From: a virus
Length of the DNA: 29,077 nt
IMG/VR virus record: IMGVR_UViG_3300021952_000031
Span: 1-29,077 of that record
Reading direction: 5' to 3' (one strand)
A program made the translations under genes and the position numbers. Below are positions 1 through 7,816 of the stretch, piece by piece. Within the stretch, counting starts at the first letter, position 1, and each line of letters opens with the position of its first letter. Below the pieces are notes generated by a model that was not told where the DNA came from, did no database searches, and was given only the letters and a program-made list of their open reading frames with translations.

Positions 1-1596
1 ACCATCAGTCAATTCATTTAACCCTAATGTTTGTCTAATTAGGTCAATGTTTTGATTGATTAAAGTCCAATACTCTTGTATTGAATTACCTACTCCACCC
101 GCCAATTCTTCTACAGCTTTCATTCTGATTTGCTGATTGTTCATATTGACTGAACGGGTTACTAATACCCCTCTTTGGAAGTATAAGTCAAGGATATCAT
201 ATGGAGTCATTTTCTCTCCACCACCTGTAAGACTAATTTCTTCTAAAGCAGCTAAGTCAATCATGAAACCATGAGGAACGGCTGTATTTAGTTCGTGTTG
301 TAATCTTGCGTATGCTAATTGTATTGAGTCAGCGTAAGGAATAATAGCTTCCATACGGCTGAATGTTTTCATATCATAAAAGTCAGATGCACATAAATGA
401 TAGCTTGATTTAATACGAGCTATATTTAATGGGTCTCTTTTCATATCATACATACGACCATAGTCAAAACATAAGTCAGTACCTACAACCCATTTTACTC
501 TATATCCACCTTGTATTTGTTTTCTTTTATATTTTTCTTTCTTATTATTATAATCTTCAAATGATGCTTTACCAAATATTACATTACCTCTTTTATCTAC
601 CCTTTCTTCTCTAACTAATTCGTCAGTAGAGTAAATTTCTAAATCTAATACTTGAACCTTTCCTTTATTCCAAAAGTCAGAATAACTACCATAGTAAGCA
701 TTACCAAGTGGAGTTGCTTGTCTCCATTGGTTTGAGTTAGCATACATATACAAGAACTTAATGTCATCTTCAGATAACTCGCCATTACTCATTGGTATTA
801 ATTGAGCAACAGGGGTTTCTACAATCTCCCCAACATATCTTAAATCTCTAAAGTCAGGATAAGTGCAATAGTTTAATAGCATCCTTCTTGGGTCAACTCT
901 TCTAACGCCAACAAGGTCGCCATCTCTATAGTCTTTATATGAAGCAAATCCGTAGTCAAATAAATCTTGCAATACTTGTCTTCTTAAAGAAGGATAATCA
1001 TTTTGAGAAAAAGTTAATTCTACAACTTGTTCTGCTTCCATAGCAGCATTATGACGAATACCTAACTCTAATACTTGCATTCCATCTAAATCATCAGGTT
1101 CACCAGCTTCTTGTGCCACGACAGGGGAATCAGTTAAATCTTCCATACCCATAGACATCATAGCCTCTCTCATTGCAATTTTAACCTTAATCTTCTTTAG
1201 CTTTTCATCTACTTCAGATGCAGCAAAAGCGTCAATAGGATCTATTTGTATATCATAGTTTTGTTTCTCTAACATACTCAAAGCTATTCGTCTAAACTTT
1301 GGTATAATAGGTAAAACAGACCAATCTACAACTAATGTGTTATTTGTAGGGTCTTGGTCAGGAGTTAATATCTTTTTGTATCTATCAGTAGCTTGACGAC
1401 CTTGTGCATAAGTTTTAACCCACTCATACTTGTCTCTTGAACGCCAACCAATACTACCAAATGGCGTATCCCCATAAGCAGAAAATGCTGCTCTTGCATA
1501 CTGAAGCAACCAAGGCTTTTCTCTTTTCTTTTTTGGGTCTATGTTTTCATCAGGAAACGAAACTCCAACTGATGACATTACTTGCGGTGATTCCAT
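1..1596 (-). CDS. Phage portal protein (3' end off the window)
   Basis: The frame is open on the minus strand from an ATG at 1596 to the left edge, giving at least 532 residues without a stop; the C-terminus is missing. A portal forms the dodecameric ring at the capsid vertex through which DNA is packaged and to which the tail attaches. The assignment rests on position immediately downstream of the large terminase, on size, and on a typical composition: an N-terminal stretch rich in KKKREK and YARAAF-type residues, a long acidic helical part, and late repeats of DPLNIARI and YADSIQLAYARLQHEL character. Upstream in frame there is only a stop (TGA), so 1596 is the only credible ATG. The start lies about 49 nt after the terminase stop, and the spacer carries the GAGCGTATTATAA element. 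Confidence comes mainly from synteny; no diagnostic motif is available for portals. Confidence 0.75.
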   Translation of the reverse strand, partial: MESPQVMSSVGVSFPDENIDPKKKREKPWLLQYARAAFSAYGDTPFGSIGWRSRDKYEWVKTYAQGRQATDRYKKILTPDQDPTNNTLVVDWSVLPIIPKFRRIALSMLEKQNYDIQIDPIDAFAASEVDEKLKKIKVKIAMREAMMSMGMEDLTDSPVVAQEAGEPDDLDGMQVLELGIRHNAAMEAEQVVELTFSQNDYPSLRRQVLQDLFDYGFASYKDYRDGDLVGVRRVDPRRMLLNYCTYPDFRDLRYVGEIVETPVAQLIPMSNGELSEDDIKFLYMYANSNQWRQATPLGNAYYGSYSDFWNKGKVQVLDLEIYSTDELVREERVDKRGNVIFGKASFEDYNNKKEKYKRKQIQGGYRVKWVVGTDLCFDYGRMYDMKRDPLNIARIKSSYHLCASDFYDMKTFSRMEAIIPYADSIQLAYARLQHELNTAVPHGFMIDLAALEEISLTGGGEKMTPYDILDLYFQRGVLVTRSVNMNNQQIRMKAVEELAGGVGNSIQEYWTLINQNIDLIRQTLGLNELTDG

Positions 1597-1627
1597 ATTT
1601 ACTGCCCTCTCGGCTTTTAAATTATCT

Positions 1628-1640
1628 TTATAATACGCTC
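1628..1640 (-). promoter_or_regulatory. Recurring intergenic element GAGCGTATTATAA (copy 1)
   Basis: On the minus strand the 13-mer GAGCGTATTATAA lies between the terminase stop and the portal start, 31 nt before the ATG. The identical 13-mer occurs at 12050-12062, also intergenic and also followed by an ATAATTTAAAA stretch. Related forms occur on the plus strand at 25113-25123, 23155-23169 and 22732-22742. It resembles a promoter or processing site used by the phage; the function is inferred. Confidence 0.4.
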
Positions 1641-1644
1641 ATTA

Positions 1645-3672
1645 CTAAAACCTGAGCTTACCAAATTTAAATGTTTTGTTTTGTTTACCCCTCATGAAAG
1701 GTAAATAATCTTCTATTTTAGCGTCTTGTTTTCTTTCTCCTGTGGCATATTGAATATTAACCATCATAATTAAAGCATAGCCAAAAGCCATAGCAGCGTC
1801 AAATTTAGTTGTATTGCCTGGGTCAAACTGTAGCCAATCTTCTATAAGTTGTTCAAATTCAACAGTATCTATATTATCTTGAATGAATTGGTCTGTTATT
1901 TCAGCTATGTAATTATTGTTCATTGTAGTTGCAGCTATCCCAGGTTCTGTTTTGCCAGGAATAGTATATGCAAAACTTTTATAATCTCTTGCCTCAAAGT
2001 ATCTCAATATCCCTGGTTTTTGATTCTCTATTAACCCATGGATACCATAATAAACCAAAGCCATCAATACATCTTCATAAAACTCCTCAGGATTGCCAGG
2101 TCTATTTACATAAAGCAATACAGGTCCTTTATCGTATTTAGTAGGTATTAAAGGATTGTATTTTTTCATTATACAAAATGCTCCATTAGACATTCTTGAC
2201 CTATGGCCATCAGATACTTCTTTATGGTCATAAGGGTCACATCCTGCTGTATAGTTGCTGTTATTTAATGGCATCCAACCTTGAAATGTTTTCTTCACTA
2301 AGTTGGTTTCATGTTCTATAGGCAAATAACTAATTAAGAATTTGCCATTAGGGTTTTCCAGGAATATAACTTTAGAATCTTTAACTCCATTTTCCCAAGC
2401 AAAGTTACCTTTAACTAATTTAGGATTAGTCCATTTAAGCAAATCTAATCTATCATTTAGTTTAATAGGGTTGAACTTACACAAAGAAGAATCAATTTGA
2501 AATGCTTCTTTTTCGTCTAATGGTTCTTTTCTTTTTGCAGAAGATAAAGCCCTTGGGTCATCTCTTAGTGCAAGCCTTTCTTCTAATATTTCTTCTCTTG
2601 CTAAATCTTTATTGGCAACCCCATATTCATCAATATATCTTGTTTCATCTGCAGGCGTAAAGAATCTATACATACCTGTACGAGTTCTTTTTCCTACTTT
2701 TTCTAATTGATTAGAACCTTTCCACAAATCAAAGAATTCAGCACCACCACTTTCCATATCTTCTACGGTAGTTGTATGGAGAGCTTTTCCTATGATTCTA
2801 CCTTGGTCGTCCATAAGACAAAACCTAACAACGTCCCAACGTCTATTAACATTAACCATAGTTGTTTTACCAACCTCATCTCCAATATATATACCAAGCT
2901 TCTGTCCGTCATAAGCACCTTCAACAGATGACTTAAAATCTACGCCTGACATCAACTCATCTTCTTCTATATTAATCTTACCACTATTAAACTTTAACCC
3001 TGTTGCTGGCACTTTACCTGTGTTAGGCAAATCACTTACAGGTTTAAAGAAAGATACTAACTTTCTATATGGATTTACAATGGCCTTTCTAAAGACTTGC
3101 TTGGCATCATCATCCGTTTTGGATTGAATACCTGCCAAGAAGTTTTCTGACCGAGAAGCTGCCTCTAATGCAATACAACCAGCTCTATATGTTTTACCAC
3201 TACGACGCTTTGTAACTTCGGTTAACCCAAAGCAAGTATCATCTTCTACTGCATAATCCCATGCATAAAAGAATTTTCTATCTACATCTCTATAACGAGG
3301 TAACCCAATATCTAAATGATAACAAGATAAATAAAACCAATGGATACCTGTTATATATACATCTTCATTATTACTTCTAAACCAATGGCCACTCAATCTT
3401 CTTATCCAGCAATATTCTTTAAACTCTTCTAACTCTGGGTGAATATATTGAGGGTCTCTCTTTCTTTTCTCTATCTCTTCCTGTTCCCATTTTGGAACAA
3501 GTTCAAATCTTTTATCTATTTGCCAATAGCAGTATTTGTTTTGGGTAGACCTTCTTTCTATACCTGCATACTCTTCTTTTTTAGTAAACGGATTATACAA
3601 GAAACCCTTTCTTGGCAAATAGCATTTAAGCCCTTGTACATCTACTAATTGTCCACCTGTATCTTTAATCAT
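1645..3672 (-). CDS. terL: Terminase large subunit
   Basis: A 675-residue packaging motor protein. It hydrolyses ATP to translocate DNA into the procapsid and carries a nuclease that cuts the concatemer. Visible motifs are a Walker A-like P-loop KRRSGKT near residues 155-161, a Walker B IYIGDE near 261-266 with the catalytic acidic pair, and a coupling-type HTTTVED segment near 300. The C-terminal RNase H-like nuclease begins at GCDPYDH (about residue 500) and ends with an acidic segment containing TKFDAAMAFG. Length is in the upper range for TerL. The start overlaps the preceding gene's stop (TAATG), implying translational coupling. The P-loop reads RRSGKT instead of the classical GxxxxGK[ST], which is common in TerL proteins. 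This is the most secure call in the left arm. Confidence 0.93.
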   Translation of the reverse strand: MIKDTGGQLVDVQGLKCYLPRKGFLYNPFTKKEEYAGIERRSTQNKYCYWQIDKRFELVPKWEQEEIEKRKRDPQYIHPELEEFKEYCWIRRLSGHWFRSNNEDVYITGIHWFYLSCYHLDIGLPRYRDVDRKFFYAWDYAVEDDTCFGLTEVTKRRSGKTYRAGCIALEAASRSENFLAGIQSKTDDDAKQVFRKAIVNPYRKLVSFFKPVSDLPNTGKVPATGLKFNSGKINIEEDELMSGVDFKSSVEGAYDGQKLGIYIGDEVGKTTMVNVNRRWDVVRFCLMDDQGRIIGKALHTTTVEDMESGGAEFFDLWKGSNQLEKVGKRTRTGMYRFFTPADETRYIDEYGVANKDLAREEILEERLALRDDPRALSSAKRKEPLDEKEAFQIDSSLCKFNPIKLNDRLDLLKWTNPKLVKGNFAWENGVKDSKVIFLENPNGKFLISYLPIEHETNLVKKTFQGWMPLNNSNYTAGCDPYDHKEVSDGHRSRMSNGAFCIMKKYNPLIPTKYDKGPVLLYVNRPGNPEEFYEDVLMALVYYGIHGLIENQKPGILRYFEARDYKSFAYTIPGKTEPGIAATTMNNNYIAEITDQFIQDNIDTVEFEQLIEDWLQFDPGNTTKFDAAMAFGYALIMMVNIQYATGERKQDAKIEDYLPFMRGKQNKTFKFGKLRF

Positions 3673-4244
3673 TATTTAAGTTTTTTGGCAATAGCTTCAG
3701 GAGTAAATGCCATACGAGTATCGTGTTGGTCTTTTAATTCTTCATCTCCTGCAAACAATCTGATATATAAAGAGTCAATCTTTTCAATCATATCTCCCAT
3801 TTGATTAAGTAGTTTATTTTTAATCTCAACTGCTTTTAATATATCTATTTCTTTACCTGTATCGTCATCTTCAATTTTCTTTCCAACTCTTTCAGCATAT
3901 TCTACAAATGTAGACTCAAGGCTGCAAATTAAAACCCATACCCTATTATTAACTACATTAGTTAAGAAACTAATAGCTAATTCATAGTTAGGTTCTACCA
4001 TTAGACCTACTTCTTTCTTTGCCCATTCTTTCCTTCTTTTGATATCACTAAAGTCTCTTACCGCAGGACTTCTAAAATCATACATCCAAGACAGATACCT
4101 AAACTGTTTGTTTAAGTCAACAAAGCCAATTGATTGAGGCACAACTGATTGCAAGTTTGGATAAGCTGCAATAATATCTCCATCAACCATAGGGTTAATA
4201 ATCATTGCACTTACTTGTTCTTTTGTATATCTACTCGTTGCCAT
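3672..4244 (-). CDS. Unknown protein upstream of TerL, possible small terminase
   Basis: A 190-residue, mostly helical soluble protein. It has no signal peptide or membrane segment and no motif I recognise. The N-terminal TKEQVSAMI segment could be a helix-turn-helix-like start. The middle (about 95-170) is a long charged helical region with heptad-like spacing that could oligomerise. Its position directly before and overlapping the large terminase is where many phages place the small terminase, the DNA-recognition subunit; that is the only reason for the suggestion. It overlaps the GroES-like gene by 14 nt, so the three genes form one translational unit. It could equally be a head-region protein of unknown role. 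Confidence 0.7.
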   Translation of the reverse strand: MATSRYTKEQVSAMIINPMVDGDIIAAYPNLQSVVPQSIGFVDLNKQFRYLSWMYDFRSPAVRDFSDIKRRKEWAKKEVGLMVEPNYELAISFLTNVVNNRVWVLICSLESTFVEYAERVGKKIEDDDTGKEIDILKAVEIKNKLLNQMGDMIEKIDSLYIRLFAGDEELKDQHDTRMAFTPEAIAKKLK

Positions 4245-4833
4245 ATCCTACAATTAATTCTTTATCCATTATCATTCTACTTCTTCCATCAGGGAACTTA
4301 TAATAACTTCTAAACATTTCATTAAAGTATAGCTTAGCACCAGCAGCTACATCTAAATCACCTGATACAAATTCCCCACAACCTTTTAATACTTTAGATT
4401 GAATAGAATCAGGAATAATTAAAAATGATGATTTCATTTCTTCCCCTTTGATATCATCCATTATTATCCACTTACCTAATCCTTCCCATTCTGTTTCTCT
4501 TTTAACAGCAAGTATCATAAATTCTTCTGCTTCCCATACAACTTCATTATTGTATCTCTTAACCCTATTGTAGATTCTTTCTTCTCCAATAGTATAATAG
4601 TCAGCTACCATTAAATAGCTGACCATTACTTCATCACCTTCTTTTATATTATGAGGGAATCTTCCGCCTACGGAATGAACTATTGCAGTTGTTACTGCCC
4701 ATTGTTCAGGTTCAAATGAAGGGTCAATATATAACTCTACTCCATTTTGTGTTTTAATTGTTGTTTGTAGTGCCTCTGGAATTGTAACGAATACATTAGA
4801 CCCTACAGGCTTCATACTGTTTTGTGTTTCCAT
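4231..4833 (-). CDS. GroES-like co-chaperonin homologue (probable)
   Basis: A 200-residue beta-rich protein. The start MKPVGSNVFVTIPE resembles the opening strand of Cpn10/GroES, and a later GDEVMVSYLMVADY stretch matches the family's conserved Gly-Asp turn followed by a hydrophobic strand. The second half repeats a similar theme (FLIIPDSIQSKVLKGCGEFVSGD), suggesting two GroES-like folds in tandem or a long roof insertion. Ordinary GroES is about 95 residues, so this is twice the usual length, as in some phage cochaperonins. Such proteins (T4 gp31 is the known example) modify host GroEL to fold the capsid protein; its place beside packaging genes fits. Start 4833 gives METQNSMKP; an internal ATG at 4815 is an alternative. 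Fold assignment is by eye only. Confidence 0.5.
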   Translation of the reverse strand: METQNSMKPVGSNVFVTIPEALQTTIKTQNGVELYIDPSFEPEQWAVTTAIVHSVGGRFPHNIKEGDEVMVSYLMVADYYTIGEERIYNRVKRYNNEVVWEAEEFMILAVKRETEWEGLGKWIIMDDIKGEEMKSSFLIIPDSIQSKVLKGCGEFVSGDLDVAAGAKLYFNEMFRSYYKFPDGRSRMIMDKELIVGYGNE

Positions 4834-4858
4834 TGTTTGTGTGTGTTGTGTTGATTCG

Positions 4859-4879
4859 CAAATATACGGAAATATCCGT
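4859..4879 (-). promoter_or_regulatory. Candidate late promoter -7 box with overlapping dyad
   Basis: On the minus strand TATATTTG (4866-4859) matches the Bacteroidota -7 box TAnnTTTG and sits 25 nt before the start at 4833. Immediately upstream is a perfect dyad, ACGGA-AATA-TCCGT (4866-4879), placed where a repressor or activator could act on the spacer. No clear TTTG -33 box is found at the expected distance, which may mean an activator is needed. It would drive the GroES-like/terminase/portal genes. Confidence 0.45.
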
Positions 4880-4886
4880 TATTATA

Positions 4887-5084
4887 CTATTTCTTTTTCA
4901 TACGGCCAGCAATAGCTTTTTTTACCATAGCTGCTTTACCATACTTTTTCATTCCTACTTTAGCTGCAATTGCTGCACCTATTTCTTTTGCTTTAGCAGG
5001 AGACTTACCTTTTTTCATGTATTCTTTTGCTGCACCTTTTGCCAATGCTTTGAATCCTACTTTAGTTGCTTTTTTCTTTTCCAT
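4887..5084 (-). CDS. Small Lys/Ala-rich basic protein
   Basis: 65 residues, very rich in lysine and alanine, with AAIAAKVGMKKYGKAAMVKKAIAGRMKKK character towards the C-terminus. It has no cysteine and no membrane segment. Several small basic proteins of this kind sit together here (also 5104-5226, 6650-6997 and 6997-7149), between lysis and packaging genes. The composition suggests binding to DNA or to acidic virion proteins, perhaps as packaged or head-associated factors, but nothing in the sequence proves this. The 53 nt before the next gene hold the 4859-4879 promoter-like element, so transcription probably restarts after this gene. Confidence 0.7.
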   Translation of the reverse strand: MEKKKATKVGFKALAKGAAKEYMKKGKSPAKAKEIGAAIAAKVGMKKYGKAAMVKKAIAGRMKKK

Positions 5085-5103
5085 TATATATTTGTTTTAA
5101 AAG

Positions 5104-5226
5104 TTACCTACCTTGACCTCTATACTTCTTTGGACGAGGTGTATGTTTATTATACGCCTTCTTTGCATTACCTCTTTTTCTATCCCCAAAAGTTACTTTG
5201 TTTGAATTGCTGATTTGTTTAGCCAT
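5104..5226 (-). CDS. 40-residue basic protein
   Basis: Start MAKQISNSNKVTFGDRK at 5226, with the rest KKAYNKHTPRPKKYRGQGR and then a stop. About a third of the residues are Lys or Arg. Its ATG overlaps the final codons of the upstream metallopeptidase-like gene, which suggests coupled translation and makes this short frame credible. It contains no helix-breaking membrane stretch and no metal ligands. It could be a nucleic-acid- or virion-binding peptide; the function is unknown. Confidence 0.6.
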   Translation of the reverse strand: MAKQISNSNKVTFGDRKRGNAKKAYNKHTPRPKKYRGQGR

Positions 5227-6454
5227 TAGCTTTTTTCTTTAATGTTTGAACTGTTTTATCTGAAAGTAATTTTTTAGTTGTTGCACCTGTAACAGCAGCT
5301 GCACCTATTTTATTTAAAGAATTCACAATTTTACTATAATCAAATTTATTTGCATCTGTAATATATGGGTGATTTTCTTTAGCAAAATTAGTCATAATGC
5401 TTTTTATTTCAGGTATATCTTTCTCTGTATATACTCTATTGCCAAGTTTATCTCCAAGTTTCATTCTAAGTTCATGTTGAACAGCTTCTTGTTCTAACTC
5501 TTGGTCTGTATCTAATCCTGACCAAGCATCCTTTAATATTTTTCTTTCTTCAGGTGTAGACGGGTTTCTAATGCTTCTACTATGACCTAATTCATGAATT
5601 GCAGCATCATATGTTTTTTTATAATCTTGACCTTTTCTAACTATTGCTAAATCATTTAAATCTCCAATATCTTCTGCAAGATATCTTCCTTCTGCTCCAT
5701 TTTTAGGAACTAAAGACTCAAGAGTTTTACCTTTTAAACTTTTATCATCTTTTTGTATTAATTCATATAGTTGTTTAGCTTTAGGATTGTCTGGAAACAT
5801 TGCTTCTGTATTAGTTATATCAAATGTTTGTCCAGGTCTAAATTGCTGCATTTTAGCTTTATTATATGGAGATTTAGAAAATGTCAATGCGTCTCTATTT
5901 GCATCTGCTAATGCTCTTACATCTTCTGGTAAATTATTAGGCACATATACTTTATTGCCAAATAAATCTTTTTGAACTAATTCATCTTTTACTTCATTTT
6001 CAACATTGCTTTTAATAATGTTTTTTAAAGCTTCAGGTGCACCTTTTTCTTCAAATAATCTTAATAATGCTTTACCAGCTCCAGGAGCTTCTAATACAGC
6101 AGCTATATCAGCTACAGGGATACCAACATTTTCTGCCCAAGCATTTAATTTTTCGTTTGGAATAGATGCTGCCAAATCTCTTTGTCTTGATTCTTTTTCT
6201 AAATCTGCTCTAACTTTTTCACCTACATTTTTATAAACAGGTGCAGGACCTGCATCATTAATAAATTTTTTTTGGCTTTCTTGTTTTCTTTGCAATTGAC
6301 CAAGAAACATCTTATATGCTTCTTTAGACGCTGGGTTTTCTTCAGGTCTTGGTTTTGCTTTACTTGTATTATCTACAGCATTAGCAGCCTGCTTAGGCTT
6401 AGGCATATTAGCCAATAATGTTTCAATTTGTTTTTTAGATAATTTATTTGCCAT
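5219..6454 (-). CDS. Phage protein with HExxH metallopeptidase motif
   Basis: 411 residues. The N-terminal ~100 are polar, Lys/Pro/Asn-rich and probably disordered. Residues 105-150 are Ala/Gly/Leu-rich helices. The catalytic-looking part is AIHELGHSRS, with HELGH at about 287-291, the zincin signature in which two histidines bind zinc and the glutamate activates water. An acidic helix LEQEAVQHELR (about 320-330) could give the third ligand, as in gluzincins. The C-terminus ends in a Lys-rich tail after an Ala/Gly-rich stretch. No signal peptide is present. It lies between the small basic proteins and the lysis genes, so it could process a virion protein, or be a virion-borne or lytic peptidase. 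No other endolysin candidate is visible in the window. The motif is clear; the substrate is unknown. Confidence 0.8.
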   Translation of the reverse strand: MANKLSKKQIETLLANMPKPKQAANAVDNTSKAKPRPEENPASKEAYKMFLGQLQRKQESQKKFINDAGPAPVYKNVGEKVRADLEKESRQRDLAASIPNEKLNAWAENVGIPVADIAAVLEAPGAGKALLRLFEEKGAPEALKNIIKSNVENEVKDELVQKDLFGNKVYVPNNLPEDVRALADANRDALTFSKSPYNKAKMQQFRPGQTFDITNTEAMFPDNPKAKQLYELIQKDDKSLKGKTLESLVPKNGAEGRYLAEDIGDLNDLAIVRKGQDYKKTYDAAIHELGHSRSIRNPSTPEERKILKDAWSGLDTDQELEQEAVQHELRMKLGDKLGNRVYTEKDIPEIKSIMTNFAKENHPYITDANKFDYSKIVNSLNKIGAAAVTGATTKKLLSDKTVQTLKKKANG

Positions 6455-6650
6455 TGTTAATTTTTAATGTATGGTTTGTACTGTATTTAATATCATTTGA
6501 ATCATAATGACGAACTCTTCCATCGTCCTTATTTGCCACCACCCATATTGTATTTTGATGTATTCCATAATCTATCATTAATATTGCGATGCCTTCTCCG
6601 TGGGGAGTATCAACCCATATAGTAGATTGAAACTCGTGGATAGTTGTCAT
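6444..6650 (-). CDS. Small unknown beta-rich protein
   Basis: 68 residues, with alternating hydrophobic and polar residues (IWVDTPHGEG, AILMIDYGIHQNTIWVV, GRVRHYDSNDIKY) that suggest a single small beta barrel of SH3-like type. No cysteines, membrane segment or catalytic motif are present. Its start abuts the stop of the 6650-6997 gene and its end overlaps the start of the metallopeptidase-like gene by 11 nt, so it is an integral part of the operon. The tight packing supports it being real. I do not recognise a family. Confidence 0.65.
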   Translation of the reverse strand: MTTIHEFQSTIWVDTPHGEGIAILMIDYGIHQNTIWVVANKDDGRVRHYDSNDIKYSTNHTLKINNGK

Positions 6651-6997
6651 TACTTTTTCTTTTTAGCAGTTGATTTAGTTTTAGCAGATGATTTAAATCT
6701 TTCTCCTTTACCTGAAGTTTTACCTTCTCTATACACTTTAGATTTAGTACTCCATAAATCGTGATATGCCCAATGGCCAGCAGTTAGTTTAGAACTGTTA
6801 GCTTCTTTAGCGTGACGTTTCTTATATTGTTTACGAGCTTCTGGGCTATAGTTAGAACTATATCCTTTAGCACCATAATGGACAATCTTTTCTTTGCCAT
6901 TAGCACAAGCTTTAACCACTCGTTTATGTTTACCATCTGTATCAGCCTTAGGCTTATTACAAGGCATTTTTGATTTATCTAATTTTGCTTTTGCCAT
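6650..6997 (-). CDS. Small basic phage protein with Cys pair
   Basis: 115 residues, strongly basic, with a Lys/Ser/Ala-rich tail (about 95-115). Distinctive parts are MPCNKPKAD near the N-terminus, HKRVVKACANGKEKIVHYG (about 24-43), and NYSPEARKQYKKRHAKEA (about 49-66). The order of these segments resembles a small protein often found beside virion genes in Bacteroidota phages, though I cannot give a family name. Two cysteines (about 13 and 31) plus histidines could bind a metal, but the spacing is not a standard zinc finger. Its ATG overlaps the stop of the upstream 50-residue gene. Confidence 0.72.
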   Translation of the reverse strand: MAKAKLDKSKMPCNKPKADTDGKHKRVVKACANGKEKIVHYGAKGYSSNYSPEARKQYKKRHAKEANSSKLTAGHWAYHDLWSTKSKVYREGKTSGKGERFKSSAKTKSTAKKKK

Positions 6998-7149
6998 TAC
7001 ATTCTTTTTTTAGCCATTTTAGATTGAACTTTAGTCTTTACCTTATTAGGTAATTTTTTACCTTTAGGGGTTTCTTTTTCCCAACGCTTAGCCATCTCTG
7101 GTTTGTTAGCGTACATAAATCCTCGTTGTGCTTTACTTTTAAATGGCAT
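6997..7149 (-). CDS. 50-residue basic protein (PFKSKAQRGFMYA type)
   Basis: This short frame starts at 7149 with MPFKSKAQRGFMYANKPEMA, continues KRWEKETPKGKKLPNKVKTK, and ends just before the 6650-6997 gene with a stop/start overlap (ATGTAATG). Small proteins with this kind of opening, a short K/R-rich segment followed by FMYA and a MAKRWEKET helix, recur in phages; I know of no experimentally assigned role. The overlap at one end and the 2-nt gap to the upstream gene at the other strongly support it as a gene. Confidence 0.7.
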   Translation of the reverse strand: MPFKSKAQRGFMYANKPEMAKRWEKETPKGKKLPNKVKTKVQSKMAKKRM

Positions 7150-7151
7150 AA

Positions 7152-7415
7152 TTATAATTTAAAAAATTCACTATATAAATTAGATATAGTTTCAGCTATA
7201 CCTTGATTTGCTTTATTGCAAGAATCTGAAATTCCACTTTTAATCTCATCAACAGTATCAACATCTAATACTGAAGATATATCAACAAACGAAATACCAT
7301 TATAACTAACTGTAATTTTAACAGCTTTTACATCAGGTATTTTTTCCCCTTTCTTTTCAAGCTCAGCTATTTTAGCAAGTATTTCTTTAGCTCGTTCAAA
7401 TGTTTTTTGGTCCAT
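7152..7415 (-). CDS. Small unknown acidic protein
   Basis: 87 residues. An N-terminal charged helix (residues 1-27, KTFERAKEILAKIAELEKKGEK) is followed by a strand-rich part (VKAVKITVSYNGISFVDISSV) and a C-terminal helical segment ending SNLYSEFFKL. Without a signal peptide or membrane segment it is probably cytoplasmic or virion-associated. It is separated by 2 nt from each neighbour, between the spanin-like proteins and the small basic proteins. No family recognised. Confidence 0.65.
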   Translation of the reverse strand: MDQKTFERAKEILAKIAELEKKGEKIPDVKAVKITVSYNGISFVDISSVLDVDTVDEIKSGISDSCNKANQGIAETISNLYSEFFKL

Positions 7416-7417
7416 AA

Positions 7418-7816
7418 TTAATATTTATCTAATACATATTTTCTTTTAATATACCTTGCCCTTCTCATTAATGCACTATCTAAAGAACTACTTATATCTT
7501 CAAATGCTTTTCTCAAGCCTTCATTATATCCAAACAATTGGTTATTAGCCATAATAGCAATATCCAATCTTTCTTTCAAACTATCAATTATAGCTTTATT
7601 CCCAACTTTGCTAAGTAAGAATAGACTATCAATTTGATTTTTTTGAGTATTAATTTTTTCATTGTAGTTATAGAATTTAGTGTTAATATCTTCCGCTTGT
7701 GACTTCAATAATAATACGACCGTATCTCCATTAATTATTTTTGTTTTCGGATACGATTGGCTTAAGCTCAAATGGCTTACCAGCAACATCATCGTCATCA
7801 CCATTAATCTTTTCAT
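7418..7816 (-). CDS. Secreted spanin-like protein (lysis)
   Basis: 132 residues beginning with a clear Sec signal peptide: a short basic start, the hydrophobic core MVMTMMLLVSHLSL, and a likely cleavage after SLSQS (about residue 20). There is no lipobox cysteine. The mature part has NGDTVVLLLKSQAEDINTKF and then a long coiled-coil-like helix (about 45-115), ending in a basic tail. Its first 86 nt overlap the 3' end of the upstream TM/coiled-coil gene in another frame, the nested arrangement typical of Rz/Rz1 spanin pairs that bridge inner and outer membranes in Gram-negative lysis. The missing lipobox makes it atypical as an outer-membrane spanin. The signal peptide is clear; the lysis role is inferred from context. 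Confidence 0.72.
   Translation of the reverse strand: MKRLMVMTMMLLVSHLSLSQSYPKTKIINGDTVVLLLKSQAEDINTKFYNYNEKINTQKNQIDSLFLLSKVGNKAIIDSLKERLDIAIMANNQLFGYNEGLRKAFEDISSSLDSALMRRARYIKRKYVLDKY

Noticed and set aside
4824-5213. 129-residue plus-strand open frame
   Set aside because: It is the reverse complement of two small basic genes and reads as a Phe/Cys/Ser-rich shadow without a proper start context.
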